Source: Mucilaginibacter sp. SJ (GTDB lineage: Bacteria; Bacteroidota; Bacteroidia; Sphingobacteriales; Sphingobacteriaceae). Taken from it: a stretch of DNA of 64,000 nucleotides. The DNA is taken from positions 1,364,001 to 1,428,000 of the forward strand of contig NZ_CP118631.1 of assembly GCF_028993635.1 (NCBI RefSeq), in the 5' to 3' direction. Made by a program: the position numbers and the translations under genes. This document shows, in pieces, positions 55,299 through 64,000 of the stretch (the stretch's first letter is position 1; every line of letters starts with the position of its first letter). The notes beneath the pieces were generated by a model. The model searched no databases and was not told the origin of the DNA. It worked only from the letters and a program-made list of their open reading frames with translations.

Positions 55299-56516
55299 AT
55301 GGAGCTTAAAAACCGGCATATCGTAATATTTTCGCAAATGCAGTTTGATAGCCGCCTCGAATCAACAAACTATACTATGGCCAAACATTTGGCCAAGGAT
55401 AACTACGTGTATTATGTTGACAGGCCCTATACCTGGAAAGATTATATCCAGTTTAAAAACACGCCCGGGTATAAGGCACGTAAACCGTACTTCTTTTCTC
55501 CCAAAAATAGCTTTATCCAAACTGAGATCCCTAATTTAAAGATCATCATTACGCCTCCGGTGCCGTCGATCAATTCATTGCCCGAAGGAGCTGTCTATCG
55601 GCTGGCCGTAAAGATGAACGAACGAATTGTAGCGGCAAGGCTCAATAAGATTATTAAAAGCCTTAAAATAAAGGACTACATCTTTATCAACTCCTATGCG
55701 TTTTATTACCCCACGATGCACCGGTTGTTGAAATTGAAACCATTATTAAAAGTTTATCATTGTGTTGATCCGCTTATTGAAGAATACCAAATTCGTCATG
55801 GCCTTATATCCGAAGATATACTGGTAAAAGACATGGATCTGGTGATCAGCACCAGTAAAGAGTTAAGCAATGCAAAAGCAAAACTTAATCCTAACTCGTA
55901 CTTCGTACCAAATGCGGCCGACATCGGCCATAGTCAAAAAGCGCTGGATCCGGCGTTGCCTGTAGCAGACATCCTTTCTGATATCCCTAAACCGATAATC
56001 GGTTATTTCGGCAATATTGAACGGCGCATTGATTATAATTTATTAACACAGCTACTCGAACAAAACCCCGGTAAAAACTTTGTATTTGTGGGGCCGGTTG
56101 GTAAAGATTATGAAAATAATCCTGCGTTTAATGCGCCTAATATTTTCAAAAAAGGAGCAGTACCTTATGAGCAGTTGCCTGCCGTGCTCAAAGGATTTGA
56201 TGTTGCTATCATCCCCTTCAAAAAAGACGATGTAAGCAGCTCCATTTTCCCGCTTAAGTTATTTGAATACCTGGGTTCGGGCCGGCCGGTAGTGATCACT
56301 GATTTTAATGAAGATTTAGAAGAGTTTACCGGCGACAGCGTATATATCTGCAAAAATGCTGATGAATTTTCTGCTGCCATTAATTTATCGTTAAACGACA
56401 CTCCTTTTTTACAACAAAAAAGATTAAAAATAGCGGCACAAAATACATGGGAGCACCGTATAACAGAGATCAAAAGCTTGCTGGCAGCAAATTTGAACAA
56501 TAAACGGAAAAGTTAA
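55299..56516 (+). CDS. Glycosyltransferase family 1/4 (TuaH-like)
   Basis: The 405-residue cytosolic protein is a GT-B fold enzyme. The N-terminal HIVIFSQMQFDSRLESTNYT and VYYVDRPYTWKDY resemble the TuaH/teichuronic acid type; the C-terminal half contains IIGYFGNIERRIDY, FVFVGPVG, AIIPFKKDDVSSSIFPLKLFEYLGSG with nucleotide-sugar binding residues. It adds a sugar to the lipid-linked unit. Start is 9 bp after the flippase stop. Confidence 0.9.
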   Translation: MELKNRHIVIFSQMQFDSRLESTNYTMAKHLAKDNYVYYVDRPYTWKDYIQFKNTPGYKARKPYFFSPKNSFIQTEIPNLKIIITPPVPSINSLPEGAVYRLAVKMNERIVAARLNKIIKSLKIKDYIFINSYAFYYPTMHRLLKLKPLLKVYHCVDPLIEEYQIRHGLISEDILVKDMDLVISTSKELSNAKAKLNPNSYFVPNAADIGHSQKALDPALPVADILSDIPKPIIGYFGNIERRIDYNLLTQLLEQNPGKNFVFVGPVGKDYENNPAFNAPNIFKKGAVPYEQLPAVLKGFDVAIIPFKKDDVSSSIFPLKLFEYLGSGRPVVITDFNEDLEEFTGDSVYICKNADEFSAAINLSLNDTPFLQQKRLKIAAQNTWEHRITEIKSLLAANLNNKRKS

Positions 56517-56568
56517 TTTTTAATAATACAAACCTGCAACTTACAAACAGGGTTTAGCAATAAAACAC

Positions 56569-57783
56569 ATGGAAATCATTAAATTCATAGCATCCCTAAT
56601 CGCCATTTTGCTGTTTATATACCTTGGTGTATATAGCTTGTACCTGTTTGTATTTTCGGTACTCGGAAAATTAATCCCCATCAAACCGCCTGCTACAGCC
56701 ACCGCACTCAGTAAATTCATAGTTTATATCTGTGCTTATAAAGAAGATGAAATTATTTTAAACTCGGCGGCGGCGGCACTAACTATCGATTACCCTAAAG
56801 ATATGTTCACGGTTTGTGTGATAGCCGACTCCATGAAACCTGAAACCATTGTTAAATTAAAGCAGATGCCTTTGCAGGTAGTAGAGGTGGTTTTTGAAAC
56901 CAGCACCAAATCAAAAGCGCTAAACAAAGCCATTGAAAACACAGCGGTTGGTTTTGATGCCGCTGTTGTTTTTGACATTGATAACATTGCCGCGCCCGAT
57001 TATCTATACCAGATCAACAACTGTTTACAAGCAGGTCACCTGGTGGTGCAGGGCCATAGGGTAGCAAAAAACTCAAACACACAGGTAGCAATACTTGATG
57101 CTGTAAGCGAAGAAGTTAACAATCATATTTTCAGAAAATCGCAGCAGTTGTTTAAGTTTTCGGCAGCCATTATCGGTTCGGGTATGGCGTTAGAGTACAA
57201 CCTGTTTGTAAATGTAATGTCGCGTATTGATGCCGTAGGCGGGTTTGACAAGGAAATGGGTTTATTATTGACCCGTGATAAGATCCATGTTGCTTATGCA
57301 GAAAAAGCGTATATCTACGATGAAAAAGTAAGTAATCCCGCAGTGTTTGAAAAGCAGCGTAAGCGCTGGCTTTCGGCTCAGTTTAACCTGCTTAAAAAAT
57401 ATGCGGCTACCGCGCCGGCCCAATTTTTCCGCGGCAATTTTGATTATGTGAATGAGATTTATCAAATGGCTATCCTGCCGCGTGTATTAATGCTTGGCCT
57501 GATGCCTTTTATGCTATTGATCTCTTTTTTTACTCCGGGCATAGGCCCGCACTGGCATTTGTGGCTTGGGGCAACAGTGGCTTGTTACCTTGGTATCGTA
57601 GTTGCCATACCAACATCGTTTTATAATGGAAAACTTTTAGAAGCCATGCTTAAACTGCCGCTTATATTTTTTACCATGTTTTTACTGCTGTTTAAGTTAA
57701 AAGGAGCAAACAAAAAGTTTATTCATACACCGCACGATAATGCTCCTGCAGAACCGGTAAACGAAGGGGCAACTGTGAAATAG
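56569..57783 (+). CDS. Membrane glycosyltransferase family 2 (processive type)
   Basis: The 404-residue protein has an N-terminal transmembrane helix (about 8-30), a GT-A domain, and two or three C-terminal helices. Motifs are VYICAYKEDEIIL, VVFDIDNIAAPDYL (DxD), TRDK in the LLLTRDKIHV loop, and QRKRWLSAQ, matching QxxRW of cellulose-synthase-like enzymes near 263-267. That last motif usually marks polymerising GT2 enzymes. It is the last plus-strand gene before the convergent partner-switching module. Confidence 0.9.
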   Translation: MEIIKFIASLIAILLFIYLGVYSLYLFVFSVLGKLIPIKPPATATALSKFIVYICAYKEDEIILNSAAAALTIDYPKDMFTVCVIADSMKPETIVKLKQMPLQVVEVVFETSTKSKALNKAIENTAVGFDAAVVFDIDNIAAPDYLYQINNCLQAGHLVVQGHRVAKNSNTQVAILDAVSEEVNNHIFRKSQQLFKFSAAIIGSGMALEYNLFVNVMSRIDAVGGFDKEMGLLLTRDKIHVAYAEKAYIYDEKVSNPAVFEKQRKRWLSAQFNLLKKYAATAPAQFFRGNFDYVNEIYQMAILPRVLMLGLMPFMLLISFFTPGIGPHWHLWLGATVACYLGIVVAIPTSFYNGKLLEAMLKLPLIFFTMFLLLFKLKGANKKFIHTPHDNAPAEPVNEGATVK

Positions 57784-57868
57784 CGAAAACAAGAGTAATA
57801 ATAATTGCCGAATAAATAAATTTCCCCTAACCCATTAAGAAACGCTTTCATAAATCACGCAGCAATAC

Positions 57869-58420
57869 CTAACGCTGTTTAAGTTCAATTACCGAGGTAA
57901 ATGTATTTACGCCGGTATCAGGTTTATGCTTGTAGTTAAACGCATCGCTGGCGCGTGCAATGATCATCAGGCCGTAATGTTCATTTAACCCCATAATGGT
58001 GTCCTTGTTAACATACCGCACATCAAGGTCCTCAGTAAAAAACTCTAATTGGTTACTGTTTTTCACCCGCCCTTTCAGTGTACCGAAGTCATCGCCATAA
58101 ATGGCAATTTCATTTTGGGTAAACTTGCTGTGCGTTAAGGGCCAGGTTAACAATGCCTGCCTGGTATTAATTTGCAGCGGCCTTCCCTTATCCTGTTTAC
58201 TTATATATAATTTGTTATTTTTCAGATCGATCCCGATCCTGGTAACATCATCCCCCATGTGCTTGAGCGAATTGGTAAGCAGTTCAATCAGGATAGTTTT
58301 TATCCTGAAGCCGGCGTCGTCATCAACTATATCTTTTGCTATGTTTTGGATATAACTGATGATCTGGACGGTTAAAGGATAAATACCTTCGGTTTCGTTA
58401 TTAAAAACAAATTTTTTCAA
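57869..58420 (-). CDS. RsbW-like HATPase (anti-sigma/partner-switch kinase type)
   Basis: The 183-residue protein has an N box IKTILIELLTNSLKHMGDD typical of GHKL ATPases, and a degenerate G1 box (SKQDKGRPLQ). It has no His-phosphotransfer domain. With the STAS gene 14 bp upstream and a PP2C phosphatase before it, it fits the kinase arm of a partner-switching module, which phosphorylates the STAS serine. The C-terminal NEHYGLMIIARASDAFNYKH is not a known output. No sigma factor gene is adjacent, so its target is unknown. Confidence 0.75.
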   Translation of the reverse strand: MKKFVFNNETEGIYPLTVQIISYIQNIAKDIVDDDAGFRIKTILIELLTNSLKHMGDDVTRIGIDLKNNKLYISKQDKGRPLQINTRQALLTWPLTHSKFTQNEIAIYGDDFGTLKGRVKNSNQLEFFTEDLDVRYVNKDTIMGLNEHYGLMIIARASDAFNYKHKPDTGVNTFTSVIELKQR

Positions 58421-58434
58421 GGTAGTAAATTCGT

Positions 58435-58770
58435 TTATGCCCCGGTTAAAGCCTCCTGTGTATTTGTATAGATCCTGAACACCTTATCAAGCCGTACCAA
58501 TTGAAACAAGGACCTGATATCGCTATTTAAACCAACTACTGCAATGTCTCCCCCGCTATTCATGGTCAGTTTAAGTGCCGATACCAATGCACCTAAAAAA
58601 GAACTGTCTATATAAATTACCTGTTCAAAGTTTACAATAACATACTTATTTCCATTATTGATCAGGCTCATCAGTTCCGACTTAAATTGTTCGGCATTCG
58701 CCAAATTTGCCTCTTTAAGCTGTATATCCGCAATTAATGCATTATTAAGCAGATGTGTTTGTAATATCAT
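58435..58770 (-). CDS. STAS-domain antagonist protein
   Basis: The 111-residue protein is a single STAS domain (VIVNFEQVIYIDSSFLGALV, with phosphorylatable Ser56 or Ser57). It resembles SpoIIAA/RsbV and SypA. Its start directly abuts the stop of the REC-PP2C gene, so translation is coupled. In the expected cycle the PP2C enzyme dephosphorylates it and the HATPase rephosphorylates it. Confidence 0.92.
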   Translation of the reverse strand: MILQTHLLNNALIADIQLKEANLANAEQFKSELMSLINNGNKYVIVNFEQVIYIDSSFLGALVSALKLTMNSGGDIAVVGLNSDIRSLFQLVRLDKVFRIYTNTQEALTGA

Positions 58771-59949
58771 TTAGCTATTTTTTTGAATAAATATTAAACT
58801 GCAATCGTCAATTTGTTCTCTCGCTTTTTCGTTCAAAAAGCCATCGTATTTTAAGGTTGCAAATGAATTGGTTTTACCAAGATATTTTTCAATCTCATCA
58901 ATAAAACTGTTCAGATCGGTTTTCTTTCCTGCGGGCGTTTCTTTATCGATCAATCCATCCGTTATCATGATCAACTGATCACCAGGCTGCATCGTAAATA
59001 AATGTTCATCGAAGCCGCCCTCTTTACTAATCCCCAGCAATAACCCCGATGAGCCGATCCTGTTAAGCGTATTTTCTGTAGAGCTAAAATACAAAAGCGG
59101 CAAGTCGCCCGCACCCGTGTAACTTAGCGTTTCATTCTCCCGATCGATCCTGATGAGCGAAAGTGTCGACAGCACGTCGCTCACAACCGGGTCATGATAA
59201 ATTACCGAGTTGATTTTTTGCATGATGCTTTTGGTTGATACGTCCCCTTCCGAAACACATATCCTTACAGCAGCCCTTATATAGCTTAGATAGCCGAATG
59301 AAAAAAACCATGCTCCCCATTTTTTGCCCATCACATCGCCCAGGATAATAAAAGTATACCTGTTATTTATAGTTAACACATCAATAAAATCTCCGCCTGG
59401 GTAATTCTCAAACGATTTATGCCAGAAATCTATTTCAAAGCCATTAATACGGGGTATTTCCTGCGGAACGGAATACAAATTTAAGGCTATTGCGGCGCTG
59501 CTCAGCTCCCTGATCGTGTGTTCGTGGCGTTCGCGGATGCTGTTCAAAAAATTATTAATCTTTGAGATAATGAACACAATGGGCGTATCCTTATCAATGT
59601 AGTCAATAGCATCAAGACTGATCCCCGCTATCATGTGGGCATGATCGGTAATCGATGTTAAAAACATAAAAGGGATATTTTTATACTCAGGTACAGTCAT
59701 TAAATGTTGCCTGAATGCAAAACCATCCGTACCGGGCATTTGATAATCAGACAAAATCAAATCGGGGATCTCATTTTCAAGCACCGTCATAGCTTCCTCT
59801 ACATTACCTGCCTTGCGGCTAATAAAACCCTCTTTTTCCAAAGCCTGGCCTATAACCATCAAAATCAGCGGGCTATCATCAACCAGGAGTATTTTCGGAC
59901 GTTTCGGCATATTGGTGAGTTCAGGCGTTAATTTTTCGGAGTAGGGCAT
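58771..59949 (-). CDS. Response regulator with PP2C/SpoIIE-type phosphatase output
   Basis: The protein has 392 residues from 59949, or 379 if the second Met (59910, MPKRPKILLVDD) is used, which would avoid a 29-bp overlap with the upstream gene. The receiver spans about 18-135: VDDSP, phospho-Asp68 in LILSDYQMPGTDG. The phosphatase spans about 165-390 with metal-binding Asp in YPGGDFIDVL, FIILGDVMGKKWG, MITDGLIDKE and DDCSLIFIQ. It resembles RsbU/SypE-type regulators and links a phosphorelay to the STAS protein. Confidence 0.94.
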   Translation of the reverse strand: MPYSEKLTPELTNMPKRPKILLVDDSPLILMVIGQALEKEGFISRKAGNVEEAMTVLENEIPDLILSDYQMPGTDGFAFRQHLMTVPEYKNIPFMFLTSITDHAHMIAGISLDAIDYIDKDTPIVFIISKINNFLNSIRERHEHTIRELSSAAIALNLYSVPQEIPRINGFEIDFWHKSFENYPGGDFIDVLTINNRYTFIILGDVMGKKWGAWFFSFGYLSYIRAAVRICVSEGDVSTKSIMQKINSVIYHDPVVSDVLSTLSLIRIDRENETLSYTGAGDLPLLYFSSTENTLNRIGSSGLLLGISKEGGFDEHLFTMQPGDQLIMITDGLIDKETPAGKKTDLNSFIDEIEKYLGKTNSFATLKYDGFLNEKAREQIDDCSLIFIQKNS

Positions 59950-60421
59950 TTATAAACAAATATACACCCGATAATACTATTAACACCGATATAACATCCA
60001 TTAAAGTTATACCGTCGTCCTTTGAAAAATAAAAAATGGTAAACATTTCAAAATATGGCGGTGCAGGCATGATGATCATGGCTAAACCAAGTATGATCAT
60101 GGTAACCGCAATTGCTACCAAAACTATATGTTTTATTCTTTCATGCAGCAAGTATTTCTTCGATTCCCGGCTATCAACCTGGTGTTGGGTAAGTAAAAAT
60201 TCCAGGTTTGTTACCATATCAAGCCGGCTTTGCTCCTGATCTAACCCGCTAAAGGCATCAAATTTTTGCTGGTTCGAATTACTTTCAATGGCATTATTTA
60301 TTTTTTGCTGTATGGCTTTAACAAGTTCTTTATCAACATTCCCCTTTTTCAGCAATTGTATAAGCTCATCTGCTTTTATGGTTAGCAGTGACTCATCATT
60401 ATTTGGTTGGTTATTATTCAA
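59921..60421 (-). CDS. Two-helix membrane protein, unknown function
   Basis: The 166-residue protein has a soluble, glutamine/asparagine-rich N-terminal half (DELIQLLKKGNVDKELVKAI) and two transmembrane helices (about 102-122 and 142-160). No family is recognised. It is the first gene of the minus-strand partner-switching unit, overlapping or abutting the REC-PP2C start, and could be the sensor or membrane tether. Its 5' end faces a divergent glycosyltransferase gene 77 bp away. Confidence 0.72.
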   Translation of the reverse strand: MNNNQPNNDESLLTIKADELIQLLKKGNVDKELVKAIQQKINNAIESNSNQQKFDAFSGLDQEQSRLDMVTNLEFLLTQHQVDSRESKKYLLHERIKHIVLVAIAVTMIILGLAMIIMPAPPYFEMFTIFYFSKDDGITLMDVISVLIVLSGVYLFINALLRKINA

Positions 60422-60498
60422 AGGAATATAGTGATATAATTAGTTAACTTTTACTAATATTAGCCGTAAAAAGCAATATTGATAATAACCCCTTTTAG

Positions 60499-61422
60499 AT
60501 GAAAAAAGTTTCTGTTGTTACTGTAAGTTTTAATCAGCCATCCGTTACCGAGGAAATGTTATTATCAATTAAAAATACAAGTACTTATAGTAATATAGAA
60601 ATAATTGTTGTTGATAATGCAAGTAAGGTAGATCCGGTTCCCGGCTGGAAAATAAAATACCCCGAAATAATATTTATCCGCTCGGATGTTAACCTTGGTT
60701 TTGCAGGTGGAAATAACCTCGGGCTTACGGTAGCTACCGGCGATTATATTTTTATGGTGAACAATGATACCGAGTTTACCCCGGGTTTAGTTGAAAAACT
60801 GGTTGAGGTAATGAATAGTAACACCGCCGTAGGAATGCTGTCGCCCAAGATCAAGTATTTCAGTGATAAACAATTAATACAATATGCAGGCTACACGCCT
60901 ATGAACTATTATACCTGCCGTAATAGCGTAATAGGCTTAAAGCAAAAGGACGAAGGTCAGTTTGATCATATAACTGCGCCCACAGCCTACTGCCACGGAG
61001 CAGCCATGATGATCAGGAAAGAAGCCATTGAAAAGGCGGGCATGATGAGCGAAAACTTTTTTCTATACTATGAAGAGCTTGACTGGTGCGAGCACATCAT
61101 AAGAGCGGGTTTCAAAGCATGGGTTTGTACCGATGCGCTCATCTATCACAAAGAATCTGTATCAGTAGGTAAAAAAAGCAAGCTCAAGGAATATTTCATG
61201 AACCGAAACCGGATTCTTTTTATCCGCCGGAATGCCCCGCCGCAACAAAAAATATTCTTTTATTTTTATTTTTTGTTGATTGTGGTACCCCGTAATCTGG
61301 TTAACTACGTCAAAGAAAAACAATACAACTTTATTCCGATGCTTTTTAAAGCAGTATGGTGGAATTTTACCCACTCAAAAAACAGCAGCAATTTAGGATA
61401 TCCCATTAGCACCATAGCATGA
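60499..61422 (+). CDS. Glycosyltransferase family 2 (rhamnosyltransferase-like)
   Basis: The 307-residue GT-A enzyme shows VSVVTVSFNQPSVTEEML at the N-terminus, VVDNASK, NLGFAGGNNLGL, and MVNNDTEF for the metal-binding DxD-like site. CHGAAMMIRKEAIEKAG and YYEELDWCEHI are typical of WbbL-like rhamnosyltransferases. Its stop overlaps the next start by 4 bp (ATGA), so the two are coupled. It likely adds a sugar to the repeat unit. Confidence 0.92.
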   Translation: MKKVSVVTVSFNQPSVTEEMLLSIKNTSTYSNIEIIVVDNASKVDPVPGWKIKYPEIIFIRSDVNLGFAGGNNLGLTVATGDYIFMVNNDTEFTPGLVEKLVEVMNSNTAVGMLSPKIKYFSDKQLIQYAGYTPMNYYTCRNSVIGLKQKDEGQFDHITAPTAYCHGAAMMIRKEAIEKAGMMSENFFLYYEELDWCEHIIRAGFKAWVCTDALIYHKESVSVGKKSKLKEYFMNRNRILFIRRNAPPQQKIFFYFYFLLIVVPRNLVNYVKEKQYNFIPMLFKAVWWNFTHSKNSSNLGYPISTIA

Positions 61423-62594
61423 AAATAATTTTAGCCATAAGCCTCTTTATTGTTTTTTACACTTTTGCCGGTTATGGGATTTTTCTGTACCTGATCATCA
61501 GGATTAAAAGGGCTTTTAAAGGCCGGAAAGCTCTTCCTTCAGAAAACCTGGATGAACTTCCTTCCTGCACTTTGGTGATAGCCGCTTACAACGAAGAATA
61601 TTTTATTGAGCAAAAGATCAGCAACAGCCTCCTGCTTAATTATCCCGAAGGAAAACTAAAACTCCTTTTTGTGACCGACGGATCATCAGACAAGACACCC
61701 GATATTGTTGCCCGGTACCCGCAGATACAATTGCTGCACCAGCCGCAGCGCGCCGGCAAAATAGCCGCGGTACATCGTGCCATGAACTATGTTGATACCG
61801 ACGCGGTTGTATTTACCGATGCCAACACATTTTTAAATAAAGATGCATTGATAAAGATCTGCAGGCATTACAGCGATGCAACAGTTGGTGCCGTTGCGGG
61901 CGAAAAACGGGTACATATTGACGAGAACGCAGATGCCAGCGCGGCGGGTGAAGGGTTCTACTGGAAATATGAATCGGCCCTGAAAAAATGGGATTCGGAG
62001 CTATATTCGGTTGTTGGCGCGGCAGGCGAACTGTTTAGTGTGCGCCGCTCGTTATATCAGCCAGTTGAAGCGGATACTGTGCTTGACGATTTTATGATCT
62101 CGATGCTGATAGCTGCTAAAGGCTACCGCATTGTTTATGAACCTGAAGCATACGCTACCGAAACTGCGTCGGAAAATGTATCGGAAGAGTTAAAACGAAA
62201 AGTGAGGATAGCTGCCGGTGGGATGCAATCTATTTTAAGGCTAAAAAAATTATTCAATCCTTTCCCCTACCCAATTTTATCGTTTCAGTATATCAGTCAC
62301 CGGGTTTTGAGATGGACCATTACCCCTTTCCTGCTTATATTATCGTTTATTTTAAACGCTGTGCTGGCTCTTAAACCTGGAGAAACAGCTATGCAAGGGC
62401 TATTATTGGCGCAGGTATTGTTTTATCTGCTGGCCTTGCTTGGGCTGATAATGGAAAAGCGGCAGCTCCGTATAAAAATTCTTTTCATCCCCTATTATTT
62501 TTGTGTTATGAACTATGCAGTGTTGGCCGGCATTATCCGCTATTTTAGTACTAAGCAAAGCGCAGTTTGGGAAAAAGTACAACGGAAGCAGTAA
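61419..62594 (+). CDS. Membrane glycosyltransferase family 2
   Basis: The 391-residue protein has an N-terminal helix (about 3-24), a GT-A domain (TLVIAAYNEEYFIEQKI, LFVTDGSSDKTPDI, VVFTDANTFLNKDAL) and three C-terminal helices near 300-380. A QxxRW motif is not seen; ELKRKVRIAAGGMQ occupies that place, as in CESA-like GT2 enzymes that transfer single sugars. It is coupled to the upstream GT2 gene. Confidence 0.92.
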   Translation: MKIILAISLFIVFYTFAGYGIFLYLIIRIKRAFKGRKALPSENLDELPSCTLVIAAYNEEYFIEQKISNSLLLNYPEGKLKLLFVTDGSSDKTPDIVARYPQIQLLHQPQRAGKIAAVHRAMNYVDTDAVVFTDANTFLNKDALIKICRHYSDATVGAVAGEKRVHIDENADASAAGEGFYWKYESALKKWDSELYSVVGAAGELFSVRRSLYQPVEADTVLDDFMISMLIAAKGYRIVYEPEAYATETASENVSEELKRKVRIAAGGMQSILRLKKLFNPFPYPILSFQYISHRVLRWTITPFLLILSFILNAVLALKPGETAMQGLLLAQVLFYLLALLGLIMEKRQLRIKILFIPYYFCVMNYAVLAGIIRYFSTKQSAVWEKVQRKQ

Positions 62595-62823
62595 AGCATT
62601 GATTATAAGTTTCGATGACATCATTTTTGAATATTAAACATCTTATTAGAAGCTGTTTAATACGTTGATTGTATATAAAGGCGCGTCACATGCGTCTCCT
62701 GTGTGCAATTTAATAAAATAGGTTGTCACGCTCAAAAAAGCGGCATCTGTCATTTAAGTTCTTGCTGATAATTTCAGTGAAGAAGAAATACGGTTTATGA
62801 AAACTACTCTTGCAGAAAAACTC

Positions 62824-63549
62824 TTACTTTGATTTAAACAAACCATATTTAAGGATACAGTAAATAGCCCTAACTCCGTCCTTCCATCCTATCTTTTTAC
62901 CTTCCTCATAGGTACGGCCATAATAGGAAATACCTACCTCATAGATTCTGATGCGGTGCACCCTCGAGATTTTTTGGGTAACCTCAGGCTCAAAGCCAAA
63001 ACGCTTTTCAGTGAGCTTTATAGATTGGATAACTTTGGTATTGAACAGTTTATAACATGTTTCCATATCAGTAAGGTTAAGATTGGAAAACATATTTGAA
63101 GCAAAGGTAAGCCATCTGTTGCCAATGGTATGCCAAAAAAACAATATGCGGTGAGGGTTACTTCCCATAAACCGTGAGCCATATACTACATCAGCAAAAC
63201 CCGCTACAACGGGTTTTAACAGGTCGTTGTATTCAGCAGGGTCATACTCCAGGTCGGCATCCTGGATAATCAGATAATCGCCGGTAGCTTTTGCGATACC
63301 TGTATGCAAAGCTGCTCCCTTACCTTTGTTTACTTCGTGCTTAAAGTACTGAATGTTAACTTCGGGGTTGGCAAGTTTATATTTATAAATAGCTGCTTCT
63401 GTATCATCCTTTGAGCAATCATTTACAATGATCACTTCTTTTTCAATATCATTGATAAGGTTTACCTCCTTAATTTTATCCAAAATTAAATGTATGGTAT
63501 TACCTTCGTTGTAAGCCGGAATAATAATTGATAATTTTTGTATCGTCAT
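62824..63549 (-). CDS. Polyprenyl-phosphate glycosyltransferase, DPM1-like GT2
   Basis: The 241-residue enzyme has the dolichol-phosphate-mannose synthase pattern: [65 protein letters not shown] (DxD), VVYGSRFMG and [24 protein letters not shown]. It has no C-terminal membrane helices. It would make a lipid-phosphate sugar donor from a nucleotide sugar. It is convergent with the preceding locus across a 229-bp gap and divergent from pbpC. Confidence 0.95.
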   Translation of the reverse strand: MTIQKLSIIIPAYNEGNTIHLILDKIKEVNLINDIEKEVIIVNDCSKDDTEAAIYKYKLANPEVNIQYFKHEVNKGKGAALHTGIAKATGDYLIIQDADLEYDPAEYNDLLKPVVAGFADVVYGSRFMGSNPHRILFFWHTIGNRWLTFASNMFSNLNLTDMETCYKLFNTKVIQSIKLTEKRFGFEPEVTQKISRVHRIRIYEVGISYYGRTYEEGKKIGWKDGVRAIYCILKYGLFKSK

Positions 63550-63631
63550 TTATTGTATTATTGCCTGGTAGATTTTTGCCACAATTATAGTTGTATAAAC
63601 CTGAACTGGCTTAATATTTTTATATTTAGTA

Positions 63632-64000
63632 ATGCAATTTGTGCTAAAACGAGCTAAAAGTTATTTAAAAAAGCCTAAAGTTATAGTCTCGCTTTTCTTT
63701 TTGTTTGTTTTAACCCTGATATTTTGGTTTTGTTTGCCCAATCCTTTATTTAATAGCCCAACCTCTTACGTAATTGACGACGATCAGGGCCAGTTACTCG
63801 GTGCTTCTATAGCAAATGATGGCCAATGGCGCTTTCCTTATAATCCCGCGGTACCCGAAAAATTCAAACAATGTATTATCACTTTTGAAGATAAACGCTT
63901 TGAGCACCATCCCGGCTTTGATGTCGTCGCTTTTAGCCGGGCTATCAAACAAAACCTGAACTCGAAAAAGGTAAGCAGCGGCGGCAGTACCATTACCATG
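63632..64000 (+). CDS. pbpC: Penicillin-binding protein 1C, N-terminal part (continues past window)
   Basis: The first 123 codons are visible. A basic start is followed by a transmembrane helix (KVIVSLFFLFVLTLIFWFCL, about 16-35), then the glycosyltransferase domain of class A PBPs: FKQCIITFEDKRFEHHPGFD with catalytic Glu in the EDKRFEHH motif, AFSRAIKQNL, and SSGGSTITM. The spacing and EDKRFxxHxGxD form favour PBP1C over 1A. The transpeptidase domain lies outside the window. Confidence 0.92.
   Translation, partial: MQFVLKRAKSYLKKPKVIVSLFFLFVLTLIFWFCLPNPLFNSPTSYVIDDDQGQLLGASIANDGQWRFPYNPAVPEKFKQCIITFEDKRFEHHPGFDVVAFSRAIKQNLNSKKVSSGGSTITM

Noticed and set aside
62595..62823. Short frames in the gap before the DPM1-like gene (11 and 17 codons)
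   Set aside because: Too short, with no RBS or domain evidence.
1..64000. CRISPR arrays, prophage genes, toxin-antitoxin pairs, rRNA
   Set aside because: No regularly spaced repeats, phage structural genes, toxin-antitoxin pairs or rRNA signatures were seen on either strand.

Overview
The window comes from a Bacteroidota genome, most likely Sphingobacteriaceae and close to Mucilaginibacter or Pedobacter. This rests on SusC/SusD pairs, hybrid two-component regulators, many secreted carbohydrate-active enzymes, lipoproteins with SxC or AxC lipoboxes, near-absence of strong Shine-Dalgarno sequences, and mid-40s GC coding DNA with AT-rich gaps. The genus is an inference.

Region 1 (1-9220, minus strand) is a glycan-utilisation cluster: a SusD-like lipoprotein cut by the left edge, two secreted esterases or SGNH hydrolases, a ricin-lectin lipoprotein, a GH92 alpha-mannosidase and a further alpha/beta hydrolase. 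Three of its transcription units carry copies of one CG-centred operator-like motif, so they look like a single regulon. Region 2 (9468-11136) is a small ArsR / SRPBCC / SRPBCC / DoxX group with candidate operators. Region 3 (11225-16054) is one 1609-residue protein joining a DEDD exonuclease, a RecQ helicase and a UvrD-type helicase; it is the best candidate here for an uncharacterised DNA-processing or defence function. Region 4 (16271-18488) pairs a secreted ApbE flavin transferase with a Tat-exported Gfo/Idh/MocA oxidoreductase.

Region 5 (18862-37638, plus strand) is a pectin utilisation locus: GH28, an alpha/beta esterase, a CE12-like acetylesterase, a second alpha/beta esterase, GH105, CE8 pectin methylesterase, GH43, a hybrid two-component sensor-regulator, then SusC and SusD. 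A terminator closes it. After an AT-rich gap holding a perfect 17-bp inverted repeat comes a GH18-like lipoprotein with a C-terminal discoidin-type domain (38468-39868).

Region 6 (39988-41442) is a complete ISL3-like insertion sequence with imperfect terminal inverted repeats and an 8-bp target duplication. It sits next to tRNA-Leu(CAA). hscB, two small proteins, a type-B carboxylesterase, a Nudix-like regulator with a dead Nudix box, two VOC proteins and a small protein follow.

Region 7 (47287-62594) is an exopolysaccharide locus: a single-domain response regulator, a pseudo-receiver fused to a priming sugar transferase, a short TolC-like protein, a Wzc-like co-polymerase, a tiny membrane protein, Wzy-like polymerase, hexapeptide acyltransferase, Wzx flippase and four glycosyltransferases. 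Embedded on the opposite strand is a partner-switching module (membrane protein, REC-PP2C phosphatase, STAS antagonist, RsbW-like ATPase). The layout suggests polysaccharide synthesis controlled by phosphorelay and partner switching, in the manner of the Vibrio syp locus; that link is inferred from context. The window ends with a DPM1-like glycosyltransferase and the start of penicillin-binding protein 1C.
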